This document shows, in pieces, positions 1-6,456 of a DNA stretch of 14,522 bases; positions within the stretch are counted from its first letter, which is position 1, and each line of letters opens with the position of its first letter. The notes under the pieces are model-generated. The model was not told the origin of the DNA. It ran no database searches and saw only the letters and a list, made by a program, of their open reading frames with translations. Source of the stretch: an uncultured Oscillospiraceae bacterium (GTDB lineage: Bacteria; Bacillota; Clostridia; Oscillospirales; Oscillospiraceae); NCBI GenBank assembly GCA_934533005.1, contig CAKTBC010000046.1, positions 1 to 14,522 of the forward strand, read 5' to 3'. The position numbers and the translations under genes are program-made.

Positions 1-519
1 CAGGACTTCCTCTTCAGCGAGAACATTTCGCAAATGGACGCTGTAGTGGCGCTCACGAATCTCGACGAGGAAAACGTGTTTATCTGCATGTACGCCCGGA
101 TGCAGGGCGTGCCGCAGGCGATCCCCAAGGTGAACCGGACGGAGTATGCCGCCGTGTGCCAGAACTGCGGTATCCGCGGCACCGTCAGCCCGAAGGATAT
201 CTGCGCGCAGGAGATCACGCGCTATGTCCGTGCCATGGAGAGCACGGACGCTGAGAGCGTCCTTTCCGTATACAGCCTGCTCGGTGGGCGCGTCGAGGCG
301 CTGGAGTTTCTCGTCACGGCGGACGTGCCGCACCTCGGTGAGAGCCTTGCCTCCGTTACGCTCCAGCAGGGCATTCTGCTCGCGTGCATTTCGCGCGGGG
401 CCAAGGTGCTGTTCCCCGGCGGCGGCGACAGTTTGCAGCAGGGCGATACCGTCATCGTGATCGCGCCGCGCGAGCGGCACATTGCGGAACTGCGGCAAAT
501 CTTTGCCGAGCGTGGGTGA
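1..519 (+). CDS. trkA: Trk potassium uptake regulator TrkA, C-terminal part (5' truncated by window)
   Basis: The reading frame is open from the first base to the TGA at 517-519, giving about 172 residues; the real start lies upstream of the window. The visible part covers the end of an NAD-binding RCK_N (Rossmann) domain and a full RCK_C domain. The first stretch (AVVALTNLDEENVFICMYA) is the late Rossmann strand and helix typical of TrkA. The last 70 or so residues (EFLVTADVPHLGESL, then GDTVIVIAP) are a TrkA_C fold. TrkA is the cytoplasmic NAD/ATP-sensing gating subunit that binds the TrkH channel at the membrane. The trkH start follows after only 6 bases, so the two are surely one operon. 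An internal ATG at 34 is too far into the Rossmann fold to be the start. Family assignment is firm; the exact paralogue (TrkA or KtrA-like) cannot be settled from the fragment. Confidence 0.93.
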   Translation, partial: QDFLFSENISQMDAVVALTNLDEENVFICMYARMQGVPQAIPKVNRTEYAAVCQNCGIRGTVSPKDICAQEITRYVRAMESTDAESVLSVYSLLGGRVEALEFLVTADVPHLGESLASVTLQQGILLACISRGAKVLFPGGGDSLQQGDTVIVIAPRERHIAELRQIFAERG

Positions 520-525
520 GCGGAT

Positions 526-1971
526 ATGAACATTGCCATGATCTGCCGCATTCTCGGCCTGACGCTGGGAGTGGAAGCGGCATTTATGACGCCGCCGCTT
601 GTAATTGCCCTCGTGCGTGGCGAGCACGGCGCCGCCATTGGCTTCGCCGCCGCGATGGCGGCGATCCTTGTGTGCGCGGCGCTGCTGCGGCGCGTGAAGG
701 CCCGGCGGCGGGAATATTACGCCCGTGAGGGCTTCGTGACCGTCGGCCTTTCCTGGGTGCTGCTCTCGGTGTTCGGCGCACTGCCATTCTGCCTGAGCGG
801 GGCGGTGCCTTCGTTCATTGACGCCTTTTTTGAGACCGTTTCCGGCTTTACCACGACCGGCGCGAGCGTGATCGCCGACGTGGAGGCGCTGCCGGTGAGT
901 CTTTTGTACTGGCGCAGCTTTACGGTTTGGCTCGGCGGTATGGGTGTGCTCGTATTCGTGCTGGCCGTGAGCCCCATGGCGAACAGCGACGGCGGCGATG
1001 CGCTGCACCTTCTGCGCGCGGAATCGCCGGGCGTGAACGTCGGAAAGCTCGTGCCGCGGATGCGCCGCAGCACAACGATTCTCTATCTCATTTATATCGG
1101 TCTCACGGTTTTGATGTTCGGGCTGCTCATTTTCGATATGCCGTTTTTCGACGCGCTTACCACGGCGTTTGCTACGGCAGGTACGGGCGGTTTTTCGATA
1201 AAGAATGTGGGAATGAGCGCTTACAGCTCCTATTCGCAGACGGTTATCACCGTTTTCATGATCCTCTTCTCCATCAATTTCACGCTGTACTATCTCGTTT
1301 TGATCGGGAAGATCCGTCAGGCGCTGCGCAGCGAGGAGATATGGGTATTCCTCGGCATTCTCGCCGCCGTTTCGCTCGCCGTTGCTGTGAACATTCTGCC
1401 GCTCTTCAGCGGCTTTGGCGAGGCATTCCGCCACGCCATATTCACCGCCGCGTCCGTGATGAGCACCTCGGGCTTTGCTATCTCGGATTTCAACCTTTGG
1501 CCGTGGCTTTCCAAAACGCTGCTTGTTGTGCTGATGTTCGTCGGCGCGTGCGCCGGTTCGACCGGCGGCGGCATCAAGATCGTGCGCATCGTGATCGGCA
1601 CGAAGCTCGCCCGCCGGGGCGTGCAGCGCGCCATCCACCCGCAGCAGGTCAAATGCGTCCACATCGACGGCGAGCCGCTCGACGAGGACACCTGCAGCTC
1701 CGTTTCCGCGTTTCTGCTCGTGTACGCGCTGCTCTTTGTGCTGCTTCTGGTCCTGCTCGCGCTGGAAGGGCTGGATTTCATCACAACGTTTTCCGCCGCG
1801 GCGAGCTGCTTTAACAACGTCGGCCCCGGTATGGAGCTCGTCGGACCGATGTCCAACTATACATGCTTCTCGTCTTTCGGCAAGGTGCTGCTCGCTTTCT
1901 CCATGCTCTTCGGCCGTCTGGAGCTCTATCCGATGCTTCTGCTGTTCATCCCCGCCGCGTGGCGAAAATAA
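526..1971 (+). CDS. trkH: Trk potassium uptake system membrane subunit TrkH
   Basis: A 481-residue polytopic membrane protein of the TrkH/KtrB superfamily that carries K+ into the cell. The length matches TrkH. The four degenerate K+-channel-like pore loops are visible in order: TTTGAS near residue 110, TAGTGGF at 217-223, MSTSGFA at 312-318 and FNNVGPG at 429-435. GSTGGGIK at 344-351 and the LFGRLELYP motif near 461-469 in the last segment are also characteristic. The ATG at 526 starts 6 bases after the trkA stop. The ribosome binding site is poor (GTGAG overlapping the trkA end), which fits translational coupling to trkA. The gene ends at TAA 1969-1971, directly against a strong hairpin. 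No sign of truncation or transfer. Confidence 0.96.
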   Translation: MNIAMICRILGLTLGVEAAFMTPPLVIALVRGEHGAAIGFAAAMAAILVCAALLRRVKARRREYYAREGFVTVGLSWVLLSVFGALPFCLSGAVPSFIDAFFETVSGFTTTGASVIADVEALPVSLLYWRSFTVWLGGMGVLVFVLAVSPMANSDGGDALHLLRAESPGVNVGKLVPRMRRSTTILYLIYIGLTVLMFGLLIFDMPFFDALTTAFATAGTGGFSIKNVGMSAYSSYSQTVITVFMILFSINFTLYYLVLIGKIRQALRSEEIWVFLGILAAVSLAVAVNILPLFSGFGEAFRHAIFTAASVMSTSGFAISDFNLWPWLSKTLLVVLMFVGACAGSTGGGIKIVRIVIGTKLARRGVQRAIHPQQVKCVHIDGEPLDEDTCSSVSAFLLVYALLFVLLLVLLALEGLDFITTFSAAASCFNNVGPGMELVGPMSNYTCFSSFGKVLLAFSMLFGRLELYPMLLLFIPAAWRK

Positions 1972-2017
1972 AGCAAACCCGGCTGCCGTTTTATTGGAAA
2001 CGGCAGCCGGGTTTGCT
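1972..2017. terminator. Bidirectional intrinsic terminator between convergent trkH and serine hydrolase gene
   Basis: Perfect inverted repeat: 20-base arms at 1972-1991 and 1998-2017 with a 6-base loop (TATTGG). It begins one base after the trkH stop and ends 9 bases before the stop of the opposing gene. On the minus strand the stem is followed by TTATTTT, a usable U-tract. On the plus strand the tail is poorer in T. The position between convergent ends supports use in both directions. Confidence 0.9.
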
Positions 2018-2026
2018 GTTCGGTAT

Positions 2027-3133
2027 TCAGGAGCGGGGCTCTTCCGCTGCGCTTTCACTCTCGCGAAGGGCGGCTTCGGTATAGTCCTGCGTCTGCTTCG
2101 CGTAATACTCATCGGAAGCGGCGGTGTATATGGGCAGAGGATTCTTCGACGGGTCAACGGAGACTGTGCCAAGCTGCGCTGCGGCGCGCTGCTGCTCGGT
2201 CTCGCTGAGCGAATCGAATGTCTCGTCGAGGGTGAGCGTATACTCTGCGAACAGCTCGGCCATATCGCCGAGGATGATCTCCGCGCCGCCGGAGCTCGCG
2301 GTAAGCACGGTGAGAAGGAACGGGCGCGGCGTATAGATAATGGCGGCGCTGTTGAGCGTCGGGAGGTGGGAGCCGTATTTCTGCGCAACGTTGTATTGCC
2401 CTTCCAGCGTCAGACGGAAAAACCGCCCGGGACTGGCAAGGAGCATATAGTCGATCACGTCGGGGTAATCCTCGCTGTGGCGGTAGAGCTCAAGCAGCAG
2501 CCCAAGCATGAAGCGGGGCGAATAATCGTTCGTGCGTGCGTAGGCGGCCGGACAGCTCTCCTCGGAAAGCCCGGCCATCTGCGCGCCGAGCGCGCGGAGC
2601 TCCGCGGAGTCGTAGAGGCCGAGCAGACATTCCGCCACGGTGTTGTCGGAGTAGACAAGCATCCGCTCGAGTGCGTACATCACATTCATGCCGCAAAGCT
2701 CACTCTCCGGCGTGAGATCGCCGCGTGCGATGCCGTTATCAATGAGCATGGAGAGCGGCAGCTTGTAAAGGCTTGCGCCCTCGAAAAAAGTGTCGCCGTT
2801 ATAAAGCCAGATCTCACCGGTGCCGGTGTAGCAGTAGGAAATGGCGATGCCGTTCCCACTGCGGTTGTTTTCGCGCAGATAGTTTTCCACAAGCTCGGTC
2901 AGCGCGTCGCTGTCGATGACCGTGATGGGCTTACTTGTATCCGGCGTGGGAGAGGGGGTCGGAGACGGATCTGCAGGCTGCGCCTCCGGGGTGGCGGAGG
3001 GAGTCGGGGACGCGGTGGCACTGGGGAGCGTGTCCGAGTCAGGCGTTCGTACGACCGAGATGAGCAGCGCCAGAAGCCCTATCAGCACCACCAGAGCCAG
3101 GATGAGGAAGAGTATTTTTTTGCTGAAGCGCAC
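2027..3133 (-). CDS. Membrane-anchored class A beta-lactamase-like serine hydrolase
   Basis: Protein of 368 residues starting at GTG 3133-3131. This start is chosen because AAGGAGGA (3143-3150) sits 9 bases upstream and the protein then opens with a basic tip and a hydrophobic span (about residues 7-28). An upstream ATG would add 26 residues with no such signal. A Pro/Thr/Ser-rich linker (about 30-68) leads to an extracytoplasmic domain of the DD-peptidase/class A beta-lactamase fold. Its motifs are SLYK at 121-124 (nucleophile Ser121, Lys124), SDN at 162-164 and KYG at 252-254 in place of KTG. No clear ExxLN omega-loop glutamate is seen, so efficient beta-lactam hydrolysis is doubtful. A cell-wall or surface hydrolase role is more likely, but the substrate is unknown. 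It has its own promoter at 3179-3207 and is not in an operon. Confidence 0.85.
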   Translation of the reverse strand: MRFSKKILFLILALVVLIGLLALLISVVRTPDSDTLPSATASPTPSATPEAQPADPSPTPSPTPDTSKPITVIDSDALTELVENYLRENNRSGNGIAISYCYTGTGEIWLYNGDTFFEGASLYKLPLSMLIDNGIARGDLTPESELCGMNVMYALERMLVYSDNTVAECLLGLYDSAELRALGAQMAGLSEESCPAAYARTNDYSPRFMLGLLLELYRHSEDYPDVIDYMLLASPGRFFRLTLEGQYNVAQKYGSHLPTLNSAAIIYTPRPFLLTVLTASSGGAEIILGDMAELFAEYTLTLDETFDSLSETEQQRAAAQLGTVSVDPSKNPLPIYTAASDEYYAKQTQDYTEAALRESESAAEEPRS

Positions 3134-3142
3134 GATTTGAGA

Positions 3143-3150
3143 TCCTCCTT
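3143..3150 (-). promoter_or_regulatory. Ribosome binding site fixing a GTG start
   Basis: Reads AAGGAGGA on the minus strand, 9 bases before the GTG at 3133. It is the only good Shine-Dalgarno sequence in the leader and decides the serine hydrolase start. A short hairpin (7-bp arms 3153-3159 and 3163-3169, 3-base loop) lies just upstream of it and could affect access. Confidence 0.75.
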
Positions 3151-3178
3151 GCGCGCCGCATCGCGGCGCAGCAGCATT

Positions 3179-3207
3179 AGAATAGCCGAATTGAGGCAAA
3201 TTAGCAA
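3179..3207 (-). promoter_or_regulatory. Sigma-A-type promoter of the serine hydrolase gene
   Basis: On the minus strand: TTGCTA (3202-3207), 17-base spacer, TATTCT (3179-3184). The predicted transcription start near 3172 leaves a leader of about 39 bases containing the 3153-3169 hairpin and the ribosome binding site. Found by eye from consensus. Confidence 0.55.
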
Positions 3208-3208
3208 G

Positions 3209-3246
3209 CAAAACCGGGCAGAGTCTAAGCTCTCTGCCCGGTTTTG
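3209..3246 (-). terminator. Intrinsic terminator downstream of the alpha/beta hydrolase gene
   Basis: Perfect 15-base arms at 3209-3223 and 3232-3246 (CAAAACCGGGCAGAG and its complement) with an 8-base loop. It lies 69 bases past the stop of the minus-strand gene 3316-4098 and directly before the -35 box of the next minus-strand gene, so it separates the two units. T-runs occur inside both outer arms. The 69 bases between (3247-3315) hold nothing else recognisable. Confidence 0.7.
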
Positions 3247-3315
3247 GTAAAATTTTCCCTGCCTATGCGGTGAAAGCAGCTTCTTATTCTGCCAGGAGGC
3301 GGATGGCTCAGAGCC

Positions 3316-4098
3316 TCATGTCACCGGCTCTGTCCAAAGTGCTTCCGCATTCCGGCAAAACTCTTCCGGATGGATCATTACCAGCTCCGCATGTGCCATT
3401 TTCGGAAATTCACGGAGCTGTATCTGCGGGAAATAGCGCCGGATGAAGCGGATGTTGCCCCGGCGATCGCTCTTTTCCTCTTCACAGTACCAGTAGGCGA
3501 GCTTTGTGCCGCACTCGGCGGGCGCGGCCGGCAGAGTGTAATTGTTGCCGGACCAGAAGATATTGCGGATCGTCCGTTCAGAGTAGGTTTTCAGATAGCG
3601 CTCCAGAGCGTCATACTCCTCCGCGGCGTCATGTCCGAGAAGGGCAAAGCGTTCCGGGGGAAACGCGGCCTCCAGAAGTTTGCGGCTGTTTGCCACAATT
3701 TTAAAGGACAGCACATCGCGCGCGAGCAGCAGCTTTCGTACCGGATACGGAAACGGGTAAGGAGTGATCCCACCGTCAATGATCGCCCGGCCGATGGGTA
3801 TCTCTCCCAGAGCCAGCAGGCGGGTCAGGCACGCGCCGCCCAAGGAGCAGCCATAGGCCGCGTCCAGCCGGGAAATGCCGCGCTTTTTCAGATATTCCGT
3901 CGCTTCGTCCACGGTCTGCTCGACCGAGGTAAAGTTTCCCGGATACTCCGGCTGATGGCCGTCATAAACGATTTGAAAAACATGCCACGTCCGGGAGAGC
4001 AACGCAATGGTATCGGTGAATGCCCAAACGGGCTCTGCCGTACAGGGGAAAAACAGCAATGTCTGCGCCTGCTCCGAGCCGTGTTCAAATACTTGCAT
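3316..4098 (-). CDS. Alpha/beta hydrolase-fold protein
   Basis: 260 residues, start ATG 4098-4096 with AGGAGG (4107-4112) 8 bases upstream. The N-terminal half reads as an alpha/beta hydrolase: the early strand TLLFFPCTAEPVW, then the nucleophile elbow GCSLGG at 83-88 (candidate Ser85), followed by IIDGG. The C-terminal part has strand LAYWYCEEE near 200-208, whose acidic residues could supply the acid member, and a late His236 in KMAHAELV. This completes a plausible Ser-His-acid triad. No signal peptide or membrane span, so it should be cytoplasmic. The substrate cannot be told; serine esterases, aminopeptidases and C-C hydrolases all share this layout. It follows the sirtuin gene on the same strand but is separated by two hairpins. 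I see no convincing promoter of its own. Confidence 0.75.
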   Translation of the reverse strand: MQVFEHGSEQAQTLLFFPCTAEPVWAFTDTIALLSRTWHVFQIVYDGHQPEYPGNFTSVEQTVDEATEYLKKRGISRLDAAYGCSLGGACLTRLLALGEIPIGRAIIDGGITPYPFPYPVRKLLLARDVLSFKIVANSRKLLEAAFPPERFALLGHDAAEEYDALERYLKTYSERTIRNIFWSGNNYTLPAAPAECGTKLAYWYCEEEKSDRRGNIRFIRRYFPQIQLREFPKMAHAELVMIHPEEFCRNAEALWTEPVT

Positions 4099-4129
4099 GG
4101 ATCGTGCCTCCTATATCAACACCTAAAAA

Positions 4130-4145
4130 GTTAGCTTATGCTAAC
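4130..4145 (-). terminator. Short hairpin with T-run ahead of the alpha/beta hydrolase gene
   Basis: Perfect 6-base arms (GTTAGC 4130-4135, GCTAAC 4140-4145) with a 4-base loop. On the minus strand it is followed at once by TTTTT. It lies 18 bases before the hydrolase ribosome binding site and just after the 4154-4186 hairpin. It may be a second weak terminator of the sirtuin operon or an operator dyad for the hydrolase gene. Confidence 0.4.
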
Positions 4146-4153
4146 GAATGATT

Positions 4154-4186
4154 TGCGAAAAGGCCGCGGTTCCGCGGCTTTTCGCA
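4154..4186 (-). terminator. Intrinsic terminator downstream of the SirTM operon
   Basis: Hairpin with arms TGCGAAAA+GCCGCG and CGCGGC+TTTTCGCA, one bulged G at 4162 and a 4-base loop. The A-run and T-run form the lower stem. It lies 74 bases past the sirtuin stop at 4261, on the strand's exit side. Bases 4187-4260 between show nothing else. Confidence 0.65.
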
Positions 4187-4260
4187 CATTCACTTTTGTA
4201 CTATGCCGAATAATAGCAAAAACCTGCGCTCCCGTTAATGTGCCGCGAGGGGTGCTTCCG

Positions 4261-5127
4261 TTAAAGCCGAGACAGGATCTCTCCGATATCCCCGTCGATG
4301 CAGATGGACTGTTTCCAGATTTCCGAAGGGGCGTCCGCCTCGCCGAGATTGACGCAGGCATAGATGGCATTGGGATTCTTCGCCGTCATGCGCCAGAAGG
4401 GGTACTTAATGATGGCGGGCGTATTGTAGCCGACGCCAAGCTCCCAGAACAGAAGTTTCTGCCCGGCGCGGGTGCGGAGAAAGGTTTCGTACCGCTCTGC
4501 CGCGGCGTGCCAGCCCTCGTCCTCGGCGAAGCGGTCGTCGCAGCGGAGATTCACCGTCATGGGGCGGCCGCAATGGGGGCATCGGGGCAGCAGTTCCGAG
4601 GGAACGCGCATCTCCTTCTGCCGCTCTGCCATCTCGCGGATGACAGCCTCGTTATCAAAGGTCTCCGGGCGGCACGGCTCGCTGCATTGGAAGAGACCAT
4701 AGTCCCCCTGCGTGTAAAAGAGTCGTTTTTTATCAAAGCCCGCCTTCTGGAAGCAATGATCCACATTCGTTGTGATGACAAAATAGTCTTTATTTGCCAT
4801 CAGCTTCAAAAGGTCATTATAGACCGGCTTGGGGGCATCCATATAGCGATTAACAAAGATATACCGGCTCCAATATGCCCAGAACTCTTCGCTTGTCGGG
4901 AACAGGAAAAACCCGCCGGAGTACATGTCCCGGATGCCGTATTTTGCCGCGAAATCGGAAAAATACCGCTCGAACCGCTCGCCGGAGTAGGTGAACCCCG
5001 CAGCGGTCGAAAGCCCCGCCCCGGCACCGATGACCACGGCGTCCGCTTCTGCAATCGCCGTTTTCAGCCGCTCAATCTGCGCCGAGAAGTCTGGTATAGA
5101 TGTCTTTGTCCAAATCTTTGAAAACAT
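4261..5127 (-). CDS. Class-M sirtuin (SirTM), probable protein ADP-ribosyltransferase
   Basis: 288-residue Sir2-fold protein. Visible in order: the NAD-binding GAGAGLSTAAG at 34-44, TTNVDH at 119-124 (Asn121, Asp123), a zinc module with C-x3-C (Cys148, Cys152) and C-x2-C (Cys183, Cys186), and a C-terminal Rossmann part. Where ordinary deacetylase sirtuins carry the catalytic His before Gly, this protein has Gln140 in TQGDYG. That replacement is the mark of macrodomain-linked SirTM enzymes, which transfer ADP-ribose from NAD+ to a lipoylated carrier protein rather than deacetylate. The start ATG at 5127 lies inside the macrodomain gene (56-base overlap, different frame) with a weak ribosome binding site, so translation is probably coupled. 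Automated annotation would likely call it an NAD-dependent deacetylase. Class assignment is strong; the target is unknown. Confidence 0.9.
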   Translation of the reverse strand: MFSKIWTKTSIPDFSAQIERLKTAIAEADAVVIGAGAGLSTAAGFTYSGERFERYFSDFAAKYGIRDMYSGGFFLFPTSEEFWAYWSRYIFVNRYMDAPKPVYNDLLKLMANKDYFVITTNVDHCFQKAGFDKKRLFYTQGDYGLFQCSEPCRPETFDNEAVIREMAERQKEMRVPSELLPRCPHCGRPMTVNLRCDDRFAEDEGWHAAAERYETFLRTRAGQKLLFWELGVGYNTPAIIKYPFWRMTAKNPNAIYACVNLGEADAPSEIWKQSICIDGDIGEILSRL

Positions 5128-5845
5128 TGAATATCACTTTCTTTATGCTGGTTTGCTTTGTCAAAAACTCTTTGACGGTCGCCACAGCGATCTCCGCCGC
5201 CGCTTCGTTGGGGAAATGAAATACCCCGGTGGAAATGCAGCAGAACGCGATGCTCTCCAGACCGTTTTCCGCCGCAAGCTCCAGACACGAGCGGTAGGAG
5301 GAGGCGAGAAGTTCCTCGTCCCGTTTCGTGACCTTGTCCTCAACGATGGGGCCGACCGTATGCAGCACGTACCGGCAGGGGAGATTGAATGCGGAGGTAA
5401 TTTTCGCCTTCCCGGTGGGTTCGGGATGCCCCTGCTTTTCCATCAACTCCGCGCAGGCGAGCCGCAGCTCCACGCCCGCGTAGGTGTGGATAACGTTATC
5501 GATGCATTGGTGATTGGGAATATAGCAGCCGGTCATGCCGGAGTTCGCAGCGTTGACGATGGCATCGCAGCGGAGCGTTGTGATATCTCCCTGCCAGAGA
5601 TAGAGCCCCGGCTGCACGGGAACAAGATCGTTCACATCTGTAATGCCCTTGGCCGTGGTCTCGCCTTGCAGGTATTCATCCTGCACGCGCAAAAACTCCG
5701 CCCCGGCGCGGCGCGCCCGGCGGACGTTCATCAGTCCGCGCAAAAGCTGCCGCTGGTGCTCGGCGTTGGCCGGAATACCCCCGGCATAGCCGCCTTCCTC
5801 CAGCAGCGTCCGGAGAAGATACATTCTTTTTTCACTCTGGTTCAT
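5072..5845 (-). CDS. Zinc-type macrodomain protein, probable protein-ADP-ribose hydrolase
   Basis: 257 residues when started at ATG 5845. A helical N-terminal part of about 75 residues precedes a macrodomain. ADP-ribose-binding signatures are IVNAANS at 96-102 and STGVFHFPN at 205-213. After the first lies GCYIPNHQC, where Cys107, His112 and Cys114 match the zinc ligands of the SirTM-linked macrodomain class that removes ADP-ribose from proteins. The gene overlaps sirTM by 56 bases downstream. Upstream, an earlier ATG at 5851 forms an ATGA overlap with the PPOX-ferredoxin stop. The ATG at 5845 is preferred because AGAGG (5854-5858) is 8 bases from it but only 2 from the other. The expected role is eraser of the mark written by the sirtuin encoded next to it. 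Confidence 0.9.
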   Translation of the reverse strand: MNQSEKRMYLLRTLLEEGGYAGGIPANAEHQRQLLRGLMNVRRARRAGAEFLRVQDEYLQGETTAKGITDVNDLVPVQPGLYLWQGDITTLRCDAIVNAANSGMTGCYIPNHQCIDNVIHTYAGVELRLACAELMEKQGHPEPTGKAKITSAFNLPCRYVLHTVGPIVEDKVTKRDEELLASSYRSCLELAAENGLESIAFCCISTGVFHFPNEAAAEIAVATVKEFLTKQTSIKKVIFNVFKDLDKDIYTRLLGAD

Positions 5846-5847
5846 GC

Positions 5848-6456
5848 TCATAGCCTCTTTTCGATGGTCTGCCGGGGGCAGACCTCCGCGCAGCGCCCGC
5901 AATGGAGGCAATGGCGCTGGTCAATGGCCGCCGGAACCCCCGAGGCGTTGATGCAATTCTGCGGGCAGACGGGGACGCACAGAGCGCAGCCGGTGCAGCA
6001 TTTGCCCACATAATAGCCCGGCGTTTCCCGCACCGCTTTCCCGATGGTGATGCTGTCCCGGGCGATGTGCGCCGGGTCACGGATGTCGAAAAACTCGCCG
6101 TTTGCTTCGTATAAGTGGAAAACCTCCAAAGCGCTGCGGGTATCGCCGGGGTAGATGGACTGCATATACGGATTCTTTTCAAAAATCTCGTCCAGCTTTT
6201 CGCTGCCGATATTCTGAATTTTGCCCCGGAGGGAAATGGAAAGCTTGTCTTTTGTGGCGGAAAGAGCAACATACGCCTGCTCCATGAGCTGCGCATAAAA
6301 CGCCTTGCCGCGGGCGGTGAGGAAATACACGCCTTTCTCGTCCCAAAGCATCATGTCGATCACGCGGGTCTGCGGATGCCCGTCCGTGCCGATGGTGGCA
6401 AGGATGGTGGAGTGGATGTCCTCCGCCAGAAGTTTGAGATAATCATTTCGCGTCAT
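5848..6456 (-). CDS. PPOX-fold flavoprotein fused to a 2x[4Fe-4S] ferredoxin domain
   Basis: 202 residues from ATG 6456. Residues 1 to about 145 form an FMN-binding split barrel of the pyridoxamine-phosphate-oxidase-like superfamily (STILATIGTDGHPQTRVID near 16-34, then the core strands). Residues 150-202 are a bacterial ferredoxin. Cluster motif 1 has Cys154, Cys157, Cys160 and Cys164 with CP. Motif 2 has Cys183, Cys186, Cys189 and Cys193 with CP. Cys153 and Cys168 are extra. The domain pairing suggests electron transfer between iron-sulfur clusters and flavin in the cytoplasm; the substrate is unknown and true PdxH activity is unlikely. A TTG at 6474 extends the frame by 6 codons, but it falls at the predicted transcription start, so ATG 6456 is taken. 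First gene of the operon with the macrodomain and sirtuin. Confidence 0.85.
   Translation of the reverse strand: MTRNDYLKLLAEDIHSTILATIGTDGHPQTRVIDMMLWDEKGVYFLTARGKAFYAQLMEQAYVALSATKDKLSISLRGKIQNIGSEKLDEIFEKNPYMQSIYPGDTRSALEVFHLYEANGEFFDIRDPAHIARDSITIGKAVRETPGYYVGKCCTGCALCVPVCPQNCINASGVPAAIDQRHCLHCGRCAEVCPRQTIEKRL
5854..5858 (-). promoter_or_regulatory. Ribosome binding site deciding the macrodomain start
   Basis: AGAGG on the minus strand, inside the last codons of the PPOX-ferredoxin gene. Spacing is 8 bases to ATG 5845 and only 2 to ATG 5851, which favours the inner start. Confidence 0.6.

Noticed and set aside
2931..3031. Repetitive-looking sequence suggesting a tandem repeat
   Set aside because: It is the Pro/Thr/Ser-rich linker of the serine hydrolase; codon reuse explains the pattern.
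1736..3250. A 504-codon plus-strand open frame over the trkH end and the serine hydrolase gene
   Set aside because: It runs through the trkH end and a 20-bp terminator and is antisense to a gene with a clear SxxK/SDN protein, promoter and ribosome binding site.
3303..3443. A short plus-strand frame (46 codons) with an AGGAGG just before its ATG
   Set aside because: Spacing is only 3 bases, the frame is antisense to the alpha/beta hydrolase end, and the product has no features; the Shine-Dalgarno match looks like chance.
4138..5121. A 327-codon plus-strand open frame opposite the sirtuin gene
   Set aside because: It begins within terminator hairpins and is the shadow of a sirtuin with full motifs on the other strand.
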